A DNA stretch of 64,000 nt from CAIKMD01 sp035552195 (GCA_035552195.1 DASZLU010000108.1:55069-119068), one strand, 5' to 3'. Positions 1 through 8,637 are shown, counted from the first letter of the stretch. The notes: generated by a model not told the origin, from the sequence alone. A program made the numbers and translations.

Positions 1-619
1 AGACATAGACTTCGCGATAGATCGCTTTCGGCGCCTCGTTCGGAATGATCGCGCATACCGATTGGCGGCGAATCACATTGGAAAGGTCGGCGCGCTCGAG
101 GATCTTGACGAGCTCGGCGAGCGAGGAAGGATCCATCGGCTGGCGCGCGCTCTGCGACGGGTCGCCGGCGATCGCTGCGAGCCGCTTCTGGCGGCGCTGT
201 TCTTCGAGATAGAGATTCTGGACGAATCCGGCGAATTTCACATATTCGCGCGCGAGATCGTACCAGGTCGAGAAGCCGTCGGATTGGATATCGTCGATTG
301 CCGCCGCGAGCGGATCGTCGCCGAACAGGTAGCGCACCTTGTTGACGGCGTTGTCGACCGACCCGACATCCGCATCCTTGCAGATGAAGACGATGTCGCC
401 CTGCGCGAGCTGAAATATCTGACCTTCGAAATGGCGGACGAGGCTTTCGAAAGTATTCGCGGCAATGCGGATCTGTTGCACACGGCGGTTGTCGGGACGC
501 AGACGCGAAAGATTGAGCACCACCGCGCGCCACCCGAAGGGATGCTTCTGGAGGCGTTCGGTGAAATCGTGGAGAAGATGCTCCACATTCGCAGTTTTAT
601 CGGTCGCTGCCTGTGCCAT
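1..619 (-). CDS. Unidentified protein, C-terminus cut by window edge (possible EAL-family N-terminal region)
   Basis: An open frame runs from an ATG at 619 to the left edge (206 codons visible) with no stop. The protein begins MAQAATDKTANVEHLLHDF and contains a segment with NLSRLRPDNRR, IRIAANTFESL and GDIVFICKDADV. It has no signal peptide or membrane span. I have a faint memory of a similar LRPxxRRxxxIRIAANTF region at the N-terminus of alphaproteobacterial EAL-domain proteins, but the EAL domain itself would lie outside the window, so this is only a suggestion. Frames on the opposite strand across this stretch are longer on paper but read as arginine-rich antisense. The upstream 143 bases separate it from the RegA homologue on the same strand. 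Confidence 0.6.
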   Translation of the reverse strand, partial: MAQAATDKTANVEHLLHDFTERLQKHPFGWRAVVLNLSRLRPDNRRVQQIRIAANTFESLVRHFEGQIFQLAQGDIVFICKDADVGSVDNAVNKVRYLFGDDPLAAAIDDIQSDGFSTWYDLAREYVKFAGFVQNLYLEEQRRQKRLAAIAGDPSQSARQPMDPSSLAELVKILERADLSNVIRRQSVCAIIPNEAPKAIYREVYV

Positions 620-743
620 TCTACCTGGTCGCGTGCCGCCGCGCGGCTGATTTCTTCAGGCAGAGGCTAACCGATGAGCTTTTGCGAAAGGTAAATGACA
701 ATTACCCGGCAACCGCGGATATGCGCGGAGACCGCAAGAAAAG

Positions 744-767
744 GCGTTAACGTTAATATGCGTTAAC
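744..767. repeat. Paired GCGTTAAC direct repeats downstream of regA homologue
   Basis: Two copies of GCGTTAAC (744-751 and 760-767) are separated by eight AT-rich bases. Each contains the palindrome GTTAAC. The second copy includes the TAA stop of the RegA homologue. The pair lies in the upstream region of the edge-cut gene that starts at 619, so it could be a binding site for that promoter; this is inference only. Confidence 0.4.
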
Positions 768-1359
768 TGCGCGGTGCGTGTTTACCTAGTATTCGTTGCA
801 AAGTCCGACGATGCATTTTGAGCCGTCGCGCGGTTTCCGAAACGTTCCGGTCGCATTGCTCGAAGACGCGCTGAATATGTTCCCAGCGCACGCGATCGGC
901 CGACATCGGATCTTCGGGCGGCGGCGGCAAAGCGGCATCGGTCGCGAGCAATGCCCGCTCCACCGCGTCGGCATCGACCGGCTTCGGCAGGTAATCGATC
1001 GCCCCGGCCTTCACCGCCGCGACCGCCGTCGCGATATTGCCGTAGCCCGTCAGCATGACGATCCGCGCCGCCGGCCGCGAATCCCGGATCACCTTAACGA
1101 CATCGAGCCCGCTGCCGTCGCCCAAGCGCAAATCGACCACGGCGAAAGCCGGCGCCCGCTCGCTCGCCAGCCGCGTTCCCGCAGCCACGCTCTCAGCCGT
1201 CTGCACCACGAAGCCTCGCCGTTCCATCGCCCGCGCCAGCCGCTGGCAGAGCGGCTCGTCGTCATCGACGATCAGCAGGGTGCGCTCGCTCTCGGGCTGC
1301 CCCGCAAGCGCGCCGGCCGCGTCGATATCGGAACTCGATCGATCTTGCTCGTCACTCAT
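763..1359 (-). CDS. regA: RegA/PrrA/ActR-type redox response regulator
   Basis: Cytoplasmic response regulator of 198 residues. The N-terminal receiver has the acidic pocket at D32-D34, a phospho-acceptor aspartate at D76 in AFAVVDLRLGDGSG and the conserved lysine K126 in YLPKP. The short C-terminal Fis-type helix-turn-helix reads ETARRLKMHRRTLQRIL, which is the signature of the RegA/PrrA/ActR family. Such regulators control respiration, carbon and nitrogen fixation and, in phototrophs, photosystem genes in response to redox state. I use the ATG at 1359 because it overlaps the stop of the upstream kinase as ATGA; a longer frame begins at 1419 but would run 61 bases into the kinase gene. The pair is clearly one operon. 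Confidence 0.93.
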   Translation of the reverse strand: MSDEQDRSSSDIDAAGALAGQPESERTLLIVDDDEPLCQRLARAMERRGFVVQTAESVAAGTRLASERAPAFAVVDLRLGDGSGLDVVKVIRDSRPAARIVMLTGYGNIATAVAAVKAGAIDYLPKPVDADAVERALLATDAALPPPPEDPMSADRVRWEHIQRVFEQCDRNVSETARRLKMHRRTLQRILGKHAPRS

Positions 1360-2720
1360 TCGCCTGCCTCGCGCAAAAAGAGGGCCGGATCGTTCGCATC
1401 GAGCCGATGGCGCCGCCATTCGATACCGATATGCGCGCCGCCATCCGACAGATTGTCGAAGGTCAGTTGTGCGCCGGTCCGCTCTAGCAGCGTTTGCGCG
1501 ATGAAGATGCCGAGACCCATGTGTTGTGCTCCAACCTGGGCGGGATAAGGCGTGCCGATCTGGCGCGCCGAAATATAAGGCTCGCCAATGCGGGCGAGCA
1601 CGCTTTGCGAAAAGCCCGGCCCATCGTCGGCGATGTCGACCGAGACTTTATCGGCGTTCCAGCTCGTCGTCACTTCGACCTCTTGCTGGGCGAAGTGGAT
1701 CGCGTTCTGGATGAGATTGCCGATGCCGTGAATGATCTCGGGACTGCGCCGTACCTGCGGCTCCGCGATCGGCTTGCCATCGGAACCGCGGCTCGCCTCG
1801 ACCGCGTACTGCACGACAATCTCGGGGCTAAGATGGGGTTCCCCCGCGGCCTCGACCAGCGCCGACACGGGCAAGCGCTCGTAAGGCGAGGCAGTCTCCG
1901 CATCGCGATGATGGGCGAGATCGGCAAGGATGGTGCGACAGCGCTCGCTTTGGCTCAGCAACAGTTCTGCATCGGCGGCATGCGGTGAGCCTGCCGGTAG
2001 ATCGTGCACCAATTCCTTGGCGATGACGGCGATGGTCGCGAGCGGCGAACCGAGCTGGTGCGCCGCCGCCGCCGCGATGCCGCCGACGGCCGAAACACGC
2101 TGCTCGCGCGACAGGGCAAGTTGGGTCGCGGCATAGGCATCGCGCATCTTGCGCGCCTCGAGCGCGACCGACCACGCATAGCCCGAGATGAACAGCGTCG
2201 AGCACACCAACGCCGTCCAAAAGCCGAGGACATAGATCGGCGCCGGCTCGAACGGCAGCAGCGCCCGTTGCGGCAGCGGCAGATGCCAGACCGCGAGCGC
2301 GCTGATGGCGACAACGGTCAGCGCCGAAAGGCCGATCACCGACGACCGCGACAGGATGGTTGCCGAGACGATCACCGGCGCCAGCATCAAGATCGCGAAG
2401 GGATTTTCGAGTCCGCCGGTGAGAAAAAGCAGGATGCCGAGCTGCAGCGTGTCATAGGCGAGATAGGCCGCCGCCTCGCGATCGCCCAAGCGCGCGCTCG
2501 GCAGGCGGCGGCGCGAGGCGAGGATGTTGAGCACCGCCGAGGCGGCAATCACCACCAGCGTGCTGGTCAGCGGCAGCTTGAAGTCGAAGCCGAAATGGAC
2601 GACGAGTACCGTCGCCGCCTGGCCGAGAACGGCGATCCAGCGGATCAGAACCAGCCGGCGCAGGCTGACCGAAACGTCGGTCGGCGGCGGCGTATGCGTC
2701 GTATCGTTCGCGAGACTCAT
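1356..2720 (-). CDS. regB: RegB/PrrB/ActS-type membrane sensor histidine kinase
   Basis: Sensor kinase of 454 residues with about six membrane spans in the first 190 residues. The quinone-binding motif GGLENPF is at about 102-108. The H-box AAAAHQLGSPLATI has its histidine at about 221, and a redox cysteine sits in SERCRTIL at about 261. In characterised RegB the histidine and redox cysteine are at about 225 and 265, so both positions agree with a constant offset of four. This supports both the assignment and the ATG at 2720. A GTG at 2759 would add 13 residues. The C-terminal ATPase has N, G1 (DDGPGF) and G2 (GLGIFIA) boxes. It phosphorylates the regulator encoded immediately downstream. Confidence 0.94.
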   Translation of the reverse strand: MSLANDTTHTPPPTDVSVSLRRLVLIRWIAVLGQAATVLVVHFGFDFKLPLTSTLVVIAASAVLNILASRRRLPSARLGDREAAAYLAYDTLQLGILLFLTGGLENPFAILMLAPVIVSATILSRSSVIGLSALTVVAISALAVWHLPLPQRALLPFEPAPIYVLGFWTALVCSTLFISGYAWSVALEARKMRDAYAATQLALSREQRVSAVGGIAAAAAHQLGSPLATIAVIAKELVHDLPAGSPHAADAELLLSQSERCRTILADLAHHRDAETASPYERLPVSALVEAAGEPHLSPEIVVQYAVEASRGSDGKPIAEPQVRRSPEIIHGIGNLIQNAIHFAQQEVEVTTSWNADKVSVDIADDGPGFSQSVLARIGEPYISARQIGTPYPAQVGAQHMGLGIFIAQTLLERTGAQLTFDNLSDGGAHIGIEWRRHRLDANDPALFLREAGE

Positions 2721-2798
2721 GGATGTATCCCGCCCGGCGCGGGGCCGGGCGTCAGTCACGATGATAGCGTATTTGCGGTGCCGTGCGGACAGCGCCGC

Positions 2799-3302
2799 TT
2801 ACGGCAGCTTCCAACTCGAATAGCGCAGCTTGTCGATATCGACCGCCGTGCCATGGCCGCGCGGCGGGCCTTTCGGGAATTTATCGGCCCCGGCAACGCC
2901 GCGCTCGCAATAGAGTTCGATCATGTTGCCGGACGGATCGCGGAAGAACATCAGCGCCTCGACGCCGCTGCGCGTCCAGAGATTGGAGACCGGGATGCCG
3001 CAGCGCGCCAGCCATTCGCGCATTTGCATCAGCTCGTCCGGTCCGCAGAAGAATGCGAAATGCGGATATTCGTTGGACGGCTCGATAAAGGTGCAGCCCT
3101 CTGTGCCGATACCGACATCGACGCCGCCAAGCCGGAAGGAGGCGAAAGTGGGCGTGTCGACATGGATCTCGCCGCCGAGCACCTTGCCGTAGAACAGCTT
3201 GCCTTCTTCGAGATCGCGGCACGGCATACTGACATGCGCGAAGGTCAGCGCCTTGGGCGGGCCGCTCACGGTTCTTTCGCGCTCTTGCGTGGCAATCGTC
3301 AT
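2799..3302 (-). CDS. VOC (glyoxalase/bleomycin-resistance/extradiol) superfamily protein
   Basis: Small cytoplasmic protein of 167 residues with two beta-alpha-beta-beta-beta modules. The three metal ligands expected of vicinal-oxygen-chelate enzymes are visible: H23 in TFAHVSMP, H81 in YPHFAFF and E129 in PSGNMIELY. The family covers lyases, dioxygenases and isomerases, and nothing here fixes the substrate. It is preceded by a purine-rich stretch on its own strand and stands alone, 78 bases upstream of the RegB gene and on the same strand. Confidence 0.85.
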   Translation of the reverse strand: MTIATQERERTVSGPPKALTFAHVSMPCRDLEEGKLFYGKVLGGEIHVDTPTFASFRLGGVDVGIGTEGCTFIEPSNEYPHFAFFCGPDELMQMREWLARCGIPVSNLWTRSGVEALMFFRDPSGNMIELYCERGVAGADKFPKGPPRGHGTAVDIDKLRYSSWKLP

Positions 3303-3359
3303 CCTGTGTCTCCTTCCAGAACGCGATGATGCGGGCGTGATCCAGCCGAGTCAACGTGG

Positions 3360-3767
3360 CTAGCGATTGATCTGATTACCCTTTCCGGCCTCGTTCTGAT
3401 CGATGACGAGGAGCCGCGTCGGCTCGGTCGTGGTGCCGTGATGAAAGACGCCGATCTGCTCGACGATAAATTCGCCGGCGCGATAGGTTTGCCGGGCCCC
3501 GGCGTCGCTCTCGACCGTCACCGCGCCGCTCATGACGTAGCCGTAACGGGGATAAGGATGCTCGTGCCAACCGGTATCGATCCCGGCCGGCAGATCGACG
3601 ATGAACGCCGCCACCTCGGTGTCGCCGGTCGGAAAGACGATCTTCTGCCCGCCGGCCGTGGCAGTCGTCTTGAGAATGGTCGTCGCGACGATCTTTTCCT
3701 GCGTGCTAGCCGACAGCGTCGCCGCGACGAGAAGGCAGCCGGCGAGACAAAACGACCTCACCTTCAT
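3360..3767 (-). CDS. Exported single-domain cupin
   Basis: A 135-residue protein starting MKVRSFCLAGCLLVAATLSA, a Sec signal peptide, so it is probably periplasmic. The mature part is one cupin barrel with motif 1 around GWHEHPYPRYGYV and motif 2 around FIVEQIGVFHHG. The metal-binding histidines are present. The ATG at 3767 overlaps the cobT stop as ATGA, which fixes the start and implies translational coupling. A longer frame from 3818 lacks a signal peptide at its start. Function is unknown; I see no direct reason for coupling to cobalamin synthesis. Confidence 0.8.
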   Translation of the reverse strand: MKVRSFCLAGCLLVAATLSASTQEKIVATTILKTTATAGGQKIVFPTGDTEVAAFIVDLPAGIDTGWHEHPYPRYGYVMSGAVTVESDAGARQTYRAGEFIVEQIGVFHHGTTTEPTRLLVIDQNEAGKGNQINR

Positions 3768-4789
3768 TCCTTTCCGCTCACCCCAGCCTCGGCGAAGGTC
3801 GCCATGCCGGTGTGACAATCCAAAGCCGCTTTGACGATCGCGATGGCCAAAGTCGCGCCTGACCCCTCGCCGAGCCGCATGCCGAGATCGAGCAGCGGCT
3901 TCTTATCGAGCTTCTCAAGCAAGAGCCGATGCCCCGGCTCGGCCGAGCAATGCGCGACGAGGCAATGATCGAGCGCATTGGCACTGATCGAGGCGAGACA
4001 GGCAGCCGCCGCCGAGCACGCGTAGCCGTCGATCAACACCGGCACACGGGCCATGCGCGCCGCCATGATCGCGCCGCCCGTCGCCGCGAGTTCGCGACCG
4101 CCGAGACGGCGCAGCAGATCAAACCCATCTTTCGCCGCCGCTTTGTGGCGCGCCACGCCTTCCTCGACGATCGCGATTTTGCGTTCGAGCACCGCGCCGG
4201 CAACGCCTGTCCCGGGGCCGACCCATTGTGCTGCACCGCCGCCATAAAGCGCCGCCGCCAGCGCTGCCGCCGATGTCGTGTTGGCGATGCCCATCTCGCC
4301 GACCGCCAGCAGATCGATGCCGGGCTCGACTGCCATCATGCCGTAGGCCAGCGCCATGGCGCATTCTTCCTCACTCATCGCGGGCTCTTGCGTGAAATCG
4401 GCCGTCGGCTCTTCGAGCGCCATCTCATAAACGCGGAGATCGGCATCGACTGCGCGGCACAGCTGATTCACCGCCGCGCCGCCATCAACGAAATTTTTCA
4501 CCATCTGCGCCGTCACCGCCGCCGGATAGGCCGAGACGCCGCGCCCGGCAACGCCGTGATTGCCGGCGAAAACCGCCGTGCGGGGATGAACGCAGCTCGG
4601 CGGGTGCTTGCCTTGCCAGGTCGCCATCCATTGCGTGATCTCCTCCAGTCGGCCGAGCGCGCCCGCCGGTTTGGTGAGTTGCGCCTCGCGCGCGACCGTT
4701 TCCTGCGCCGCATCCCGATCCGGGCCGGGGAATTGCGCGACGATCGCGCGCATTTCGTCGAGCGTGGCCGGCACGCCTCTTTCCGCCAT
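3764..4789 (-). CDS. cobT: Nicotinate-nucleotide--dimethylbenzimidazole phosphoribosyltransferase
   Basis: Makes alpha-ribazole 5'-phosphate from nicotinate mononucleotide and dimethylbenzimidazole for the cobalamin nucleotide loop. It has 341 residues, normal for the family. Visible hallmarks are the N-terminal TKPAGALGRLEE, the HPRTAVFAGNHGV loop, GEMGIANTTSAAA and the C-terminal MRLGEGSGATLA, which carries the catalytic glutamate. The ATG at 4789 has an AGGAG-type ribosome site about nine bases ahead; a frame from 4822 would add an unlikely basic leader. It is divergent from cobS across about 70 bases that must hold both promoters. The name follows Salmonella usage; in Pseudomonas it is CobU. 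Confidence 0.95.
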   Translation of the reverse strand: MAERGVPATLDEMRAIVAQFPGPDRDAAQETVAREAQLTKPAGALGRLEEITQWMATWQGKHPPSCVHPRTAVFAGNHGVAGRGVSAYPAAVTAQMVKNFVDGGAAVNQLCRAVDADLRVYEMALEEPTADFTQEPAMSEEECAMALAYGMMAVEPGIDLLAVGEMGIANTTSAAALAAALYGGGAAQWVGPGTGVAGAVLERKIAIVEEGVARHKAAAKDGFDLLRRLGGRELAATGGAIMAARMARVPVLIDGYACSAAAACLASISANALDHCLVAHCSAEPGHRLLLEKLDKKPLLDLGMRLGEGSGATLAIAIVKAALDCHTGMATFAEAGVSGKE

Positions 4790-4860
4790 GGTTTGATGTC
4801 TCCTCGTACAATTGACCGCCAAGCTAGCGGGAATTGGGCGCCTGGGATAAGACTCTTTCC

Positions 4861-5628
4861 ATGGGCGCCTTCCGCGACTCTTGGCGCGACGAGTTTCTTG
4901 CCGCGCTCACTTTCCTGACGCGTCTGCCGCTCGGCGGCACGCGCGCGAATGCACCGCTGCCGAGCTTGGCGGATACGGCCTGGGCCTTTCCGCTCGTCGG
5001 CTTGGTGATCGGCGCGATCGGCGGCGTCGCTTATGCCATCGCTTTCGCCATCGGCCTGCCCCCGCTGGCCGCGGCGCTGATCGCTGTGGCAGCAACGGCG
5101 CTCGTCAGCGGCGCCCTGCACGAAGACGGCCTGGCCGATACCGTCGACGGGTTCGGCGGGGGCGCGACCCGCGAGGGTAAGCTCGAGATCATGCGCGACA
5201 GCCGCATCGGCACGTTTGGCGTCATCGCGCTCGTCGTCAGCATCGGGCTACGGACCGTTGCCATCGCCAATACCGGCACGGGGTGGCATGCGTTCCTCGC
5301 ACTAATCGCGGCGCACGCGCTGGCGCGCGGCGTCCTTCCGGCGGCGCTGCACAAACTCGACCCAGCGCGCGCCGACGGACTCGGCGCCGGAGCCGGGCGG
5401 CCGGAACAGAATCAGACGCTCATCGCCCTCGCGCTCGCACTGGTCATAGGCGTTATCGCGCTCGGCTTTCGCGGCGGTCTCAGCGCGGCCACCGTTGCGG
5501 CGCTTGTTGCGACGGCGATCGGCTGGCTGGCGCAGCATCAGATCGGCGGCCAGACCGGCGATGTGCTGGGCGCGATCGAGCAGGGCGCCGAGACCGCGGC
5601 GCTGCTCGCGGCATCAGTGTGGATATGA
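4861..5628 (+). CDS. cobS: Adenosylcobinamide-GDP ribazoletransferase (cobalamin synthase)
   Basis: Integral membrane enzyme of 255 residues joining adenosylcobinamide-GDP to alpha-ribazole(-phosphate). The family motif HEDGLADTVDGFGGG, followed by REGKLEIMRDSRIGTFG, is present; its acidic residues bind magnesium. Several hydrophobic spans follow. I chose the ATG at 4861; an in-frame ATG at 4834 would add nine residues not expected in the family. It is followed closely by cobC and is divergent from cobT, so the three genes together cover nucleotide-loop assembly. Confidence 0.94.
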   Translation: MGAFRDSWRDEFLAALTFLTRLPLGGTRANAPLPSLADTAWAFPLVGLVIGAIGGVAYAIAFAIGLPPLAAALIAVAATALVSGALHEDGLADTVDGFGGGATREGKLEIMRDSRIGTFGVIALVVSIGLRTVAIANTGTGWHAFLALIAAHALARGVLPAALHKLDPARADGLGAGAGRPEQNQTLIALALALVIGVIALGFRGGLSAATVAALVATAIGWLAQHQIGGQTGDVLGAIEQGAETAALLAASVWI

Positions 5629-5661
5629 GCAAGCCCGCGTGAGCAAGCCCACATGAGCAAG
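5626..5661 (+). repeat. 14-bp tandem duplication at the cobS/cobC junction
   Basis: The unit TGAGCAAGCCCRCR occurs twice (5626-5639, 5640-5653) and its first eight bases a third time (5654-5661). The first copy overlaps the cobS stop with an ATGA that opens only a five-codon frame. The third copy carries the cobC start at 5653. The duplication therefore appears to have separated a formerly overlapping cobS stop and cobC start. Confidence 0.7.
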
Positions 5662-6297
5662 AAGGACACCACACGCTGGTGGTGGGTGCGGCACGCGCCG
5701 GTCACGGTCAACAATGGCTGCTGTTACGGCCAGACCGACTTCCCCTGCGATGTCGCCGACACGGCACGCTTCACCCGCCTCGCCAATCGGCTGCCGAAAG
5801 AGGCGGTGTGGGTGGCAACGCCGTTGAAGCGCACGCATATGACGGCAGCGGCGCTGGTCGCGGCTGGGCTGATCGGGCCGCGCGACATTCCCGGCCCCAA
5901 CATCGTGATCGAGCCCGATCTCATCGAGCAGCATTTCGGCGATTGGCAGGGTATGCGCTACGACGAGCTGATGGCGCGGCGGGGCGATGAATGGCATCGC
6001 TTCTGGCTGGCGCCGGCGCATGAGATCCCGCCCGGCGGCGAAAGCTTCGCTGCCCTGTCGCAACGGGTTCATACCGCGATCTTGCGGCTGAGCGATGCTT
6101 ATCGCGGCCGCGATATCCTGGCCGTGACGCATGGCGGCACGATCCGCGCCGCGCTGGCGCTGGCGCTCAACCTTGCGCCGGAGATATCATTGTCTTTCAG
6201 CATCGACAATCTGTCGCTGACGCGGATAGATCATATCCTGGGACCGGGCGGCAGCCGGCTTTGGCGGGTCGGTACGGTCAATCAGCCGCCGCTTTAA
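5653..6297 (+). CDS. cobC: Histidine phosphatase, probable alpha-ribazole phosphatase
   Basis: A 214-residue histidine-phosphatase (phosphoglycerate mutase-like) protein. The catalytic motif is WWWVRHAPVTVN. The second half has the GDWQGMRYDEL element and the catalytic histidine in LAVTHGGTIRAAL. In this position, directly after cobS, it most likely removes the phosphate from alpha-ribazole phosphate or cobalamin phosphate. The phosphatase fold is certain and the substrate is inferred from context. The start at 5653 lies inside a tandem duplication that gives an abortive ATG at 5625. Confidence 0.87.
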   Translation: MSKKDTTRWWWVRHAPVTVNNGCCYGQTDFPCDVADTARFTRLANRLPKEAVWVATPLKRTHMTAAALVAAGLIGPRDIPGPNIVIEPDLIEQHFGDWQGMRYDELMARRGDEWHRFWLAPAHEIPPGGESFAALSQRVHTAILRLSDAYRGRDILAVTHGGTIRAALALALNLAPEISLSFSIDNLSLTRIDHILGPGGSRLWRVGTVNQPPL

Positions 6298-6333
6298 AGC
6301 GAGAGTGCGTGGAACGGAGGAGGAGACAAGAAG

Positions 6334-7593
6334 ATGACCACACCGCATCCGCAGCCGATTATCGAGCATGTCGGCGAGCCGCATTGCCGCCGCTTCAGCG
6401 AGCAGCGCTGGAGCATCGACAACATCATCCAGGCGAACGGCATCGATTGGGATCAGGCGCGCTCGTTCTATCTGCAAGCGCCCTGCGGCATCGAATCGCT
6501 CGCTGATTTCGCCGCCATCCGCCAGCGCGTGAAGAAGATGGCCGATATCGGCCCGGCTTTCGAAGCGACCGCGCGCCGCCGCGAGCAGCGCGCGCGCCTC
6601 GCCGAGGAAGCCGACGAGATGATCACCGCGCGCGACAATTACTTCATGGCGGCGGTGCATTGGGGCGCCTCGCAATGGACCTTCGACGAGAACAACGAGC
6701 AGAACATCTTCCTCAACCAGAAGAAACGCGCCTGCTACGCCAATTACGCGCGGCTTGCCGATCACCGCGTCGAGCCGGTGTGGATTCCGTTCAAGGACAG
6801 GGCGTTGCCGGCCTGGTACCACCTGCCGCCCGACTACGTCGACGGCCAGAAAGCGCCGGCGGTCGTCTCGATCCCGGGCATGGACAGCTTCAAGGAATGC
6901 GCCGTCTCGCTCTACGGCGATCGTTGGCTCAATCGCGGCATCGCGGTGCTCGCGGTCGACGGGCCGGGACAATATGAGTCGCCGCTGCTCGGCATTCGCG
7001 TCAGCATGGAGAACTGGGTCGCCGCCGCGCCGGCGCTCTACAACTGGCTCGGGGCGCGGCCCGAGATCGACGCCGACAAGATCGGCGTCGTCGGCGCGAG
7101 CTTCGGCTCGTTCTTCGGCACCATCGTCGCCGCCAACGAGCCGCGTTTCCGTGCCGCCGCCGTCTCGGCGACGTGTCTCGAGCCCGGCTGTCACACGATC
7201 TTCGAAGAGGCCTCGCCAACCTTCAAGAAGCGTTTCATGTGGATGGCCGGCTATACCGACGAGACCAAGTTCGACGAATTCGTGAAGACGCTGACGTGGG
7301 AAGGCCATGTCGAGCGCATCAAATGCGCCTATCTCTGCATGGCCGGCGAGGCCGAAGAACTATCGCCGCTCAAATACACCGAGAAGCTCTTCGCGCAACT
7401 GAAAGCGCCGAAGCGTCTCGTGGTTTATCAGGATGCGCGCCACGGTTTGAGTGGCGTGCCCTCCGTGGCGCTGGGCCCGAGCCCGCCGGTGCTGGCCGCC
7501 GATTGGATGATGGCGCGGCTCGCCGGCAAGCCTTTCCCGAGCGAGCGCTGGTACGTGACCGGCGCCGGCCAGGTGAACAAGACCGCGTATTGA
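6334..7593 (+). CDS. Alpha/beta hydrolase of the 2,6-dihydroxypseudooxynicotine hydrolase-like group
   Basis: A 419-residue protein with an N-terminal helical region (about 1-145) and a C-terminal alpha/beta hydrolase fold. The nucleophile elbow is GASFGS with S256, and the likely catalytic histidine is H369 in YQDARHGLSG. The oxyanion loop SIPGMDSFKE precedes it. Domain order and length fit the carbon-carbon bond-cleaving group that includes 2,6-dihydroxypseudooxynicotine hydrolase, but the substrate here is unknown. A strong ribosome site (GGAGGAGGAG) sits just before the start. It converges on the reductase gene at 7618-8592. Confidence 0.82.
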   Translation: MTTPHPQPIIEHVGEPHCRRFSEQRWSIDNIIQANGIDWDQARSFYLQAPCGIESLADFAAIRQRVKKMADIGPAFEATARRREQRARLAEEADEMITARDNYFMAAVHWGASQWTFDENNEQNIFLNQKKRACYANYARLADHRVEPVWIPFKDRALPAWYHLPPDYVDGQKAPAVVSIPGMDSFKECAVSLYGDRWLNRGIAVLAVDGPGQYESPLLGIRVSMENWVAAAPALYNWLGARPEIDADKIGVVGASFGSFFGTIVAANEPRFRAAAVSATCLEPGCHTIFEEASPTFKKRFMWMAGYTDETKFDEFVKTLTWEGHVERIKCAYLCMAGEAEELSPLKYTEKLFAQLKAPKRLVVYQDARHGLSGVPSVALGPSPPVLAADWMMARLAGKPFPSERWYVTGAGQVNKTAY

Positions 7594-7617
7594 TGAGAAG
7601 GGGGTGTGCTCGGCGCT

Positions 7618-8592
7618 TTACGCGTCGAGCACCAGCTTGCCGCCCTTGATGCGCGAGACGCAGATGCAGATGCGATCCTTGCGCTCGTCGGGCTTCAGCG
7701 TGTGGTCGCGATGCTCGATCGGCGTATCGGCCGACACCACCGTCATCGGGCAAATGCCGCACTCGCCGCGACCGCAATAGAATTTCGGCGTGTGCCCCGA
7801 CACCATCATCGTCTCGAGGATGCTCGCTTCCGCCGGCACGTCGAATTCGAGGCCCGAGCGCTTCAAGGTCACATGGAATGCGTTGTTCTCGGGCCGGAAG
7901 ACCGGCGGCGGCGCGAAGCATTGCTCGTGGATCTGCAGCTTCGACAAACCCGCCGCGCCGGCGGCCGCGGTCACGGCTTTGTTCAGCGCGTAGGAGCCGC
8001 AGACATAAACCTCGGACGGGTAGGCGAGCTTCTTCGCCAGCGGCTTCACATCGAGCGGCTTCGCCTCGCTCGATTCCTCGTGCAGGATCACATGACCGCC
8101 GGCCAGCGCCGACACCTCGTCGCGATACGCCATCTTATCGAGATCGCGCGCGACGTAAGCGAGGGTAAAGGCGCGGCCTTCGCGCTTCAGCCGCCGCGCC
8201 ATCGCGAAAATCGGCACGATGCCGATGCCGCCCGCAACCAGCAGCCGGTTGGCGGGATGCGTCTCGAGCGGGAAATCGTTGCGCGGCGAGGAGATGCTGA
8301 GCGTCGCGCCTTCGTCAAGATCGCACAGGAATTTCGAGCCGCCGGCGCCGTCCTCGCGCCGCTCGACCGCAATGCGATAGGTATCGGCCGGATCGTCGCC
8401 CGTGGCCGTGCCGCCGAGCAGCGAATAGGAATGTTGTGTCGACAACCCATCGGCCAGCGTGACCGCGATATCGATATGCGCGCCGGGCGCATAGGACGGC
8501 AGCGCCGCGCCGTCTTTCGATTTCAGCACGAGTTCGCGGATCGCCGGCGTCACAAGCCGCGTTGCAGCAAGGGTAACATCGTATTGTGCCAT
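7618..8592 (-). CDS. Phthalate dioxygenase reductase/VanB-type oxidoreductase
   Basis: A 324-residue reductase with three parts in order: a flavin-binding barrel (PGAHIDI, HSYSLLG), an NAD-binding domain (GGIGIVPIFAMARR) and a C-terminal plant-type 2Fe-2S ferredoxin domain with C273, C278, C281 and a distal cysteine at 309 or 311. This layout passes electrons from NAD(P)H to Rieske oxygenases such as phthalate or vanillate systems. No oxygenase component is adjacent. The ATG at 8592 is chosen; an open frame continues upstream to 9210 only because the opposite strand is cobU coding sequence. It could in principle serve the Rieske operon at 43.2-47.5 kb, which lacks a reductase, but that is speculation. 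Confidence 0.88.
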   Translation of the reverse strand: MAQYDVTLAATRLVTPAIRELVLKSKDGAALPSYAPGAHIDIAVTLADGLSTQHSYSLLGGTATGDDPADTYRIAVERREDGAGGSKFLCDLDEGATLSISSPRNDFPLETHPANRLLVAGGIGIVPIFAMARRLKREGRAFTLAYVARDLDKMAYRDEVSALAGGHVILHEESSEAKPLDVKPLAKKLAYPSEVYVCGSYALNKAVTAAAGAAGLSKLQIHEQCFAPPPVFRPENNAFHVTLKRSGLEFDVPAEASILETMMVSGHTPKFYCGRGECGICPMTVVSADTPIEHRDHTLKPDERKDRICICVSRIKGGKLVLDA

Positions 8593-8637
8593 GGCGCGAC
8601 GATAGCGCCGGTGCGAGGCGCGTGCTAGGCACCCATT

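Noticed and set aside
238..588. 116-codon minus-strand frame inside the edge-cut gene
   Set aside because: It is in a different frame from the 1-619 gene, is serine/arginine-rich and has no family likeness.
4790..4860. Cobalamin riboswitch before cobT/cobS
   Set aside because: The gap is far too short for a full B12 riboswitch and no B12 box is visible; the other cob gene leaders are also too short or show none.
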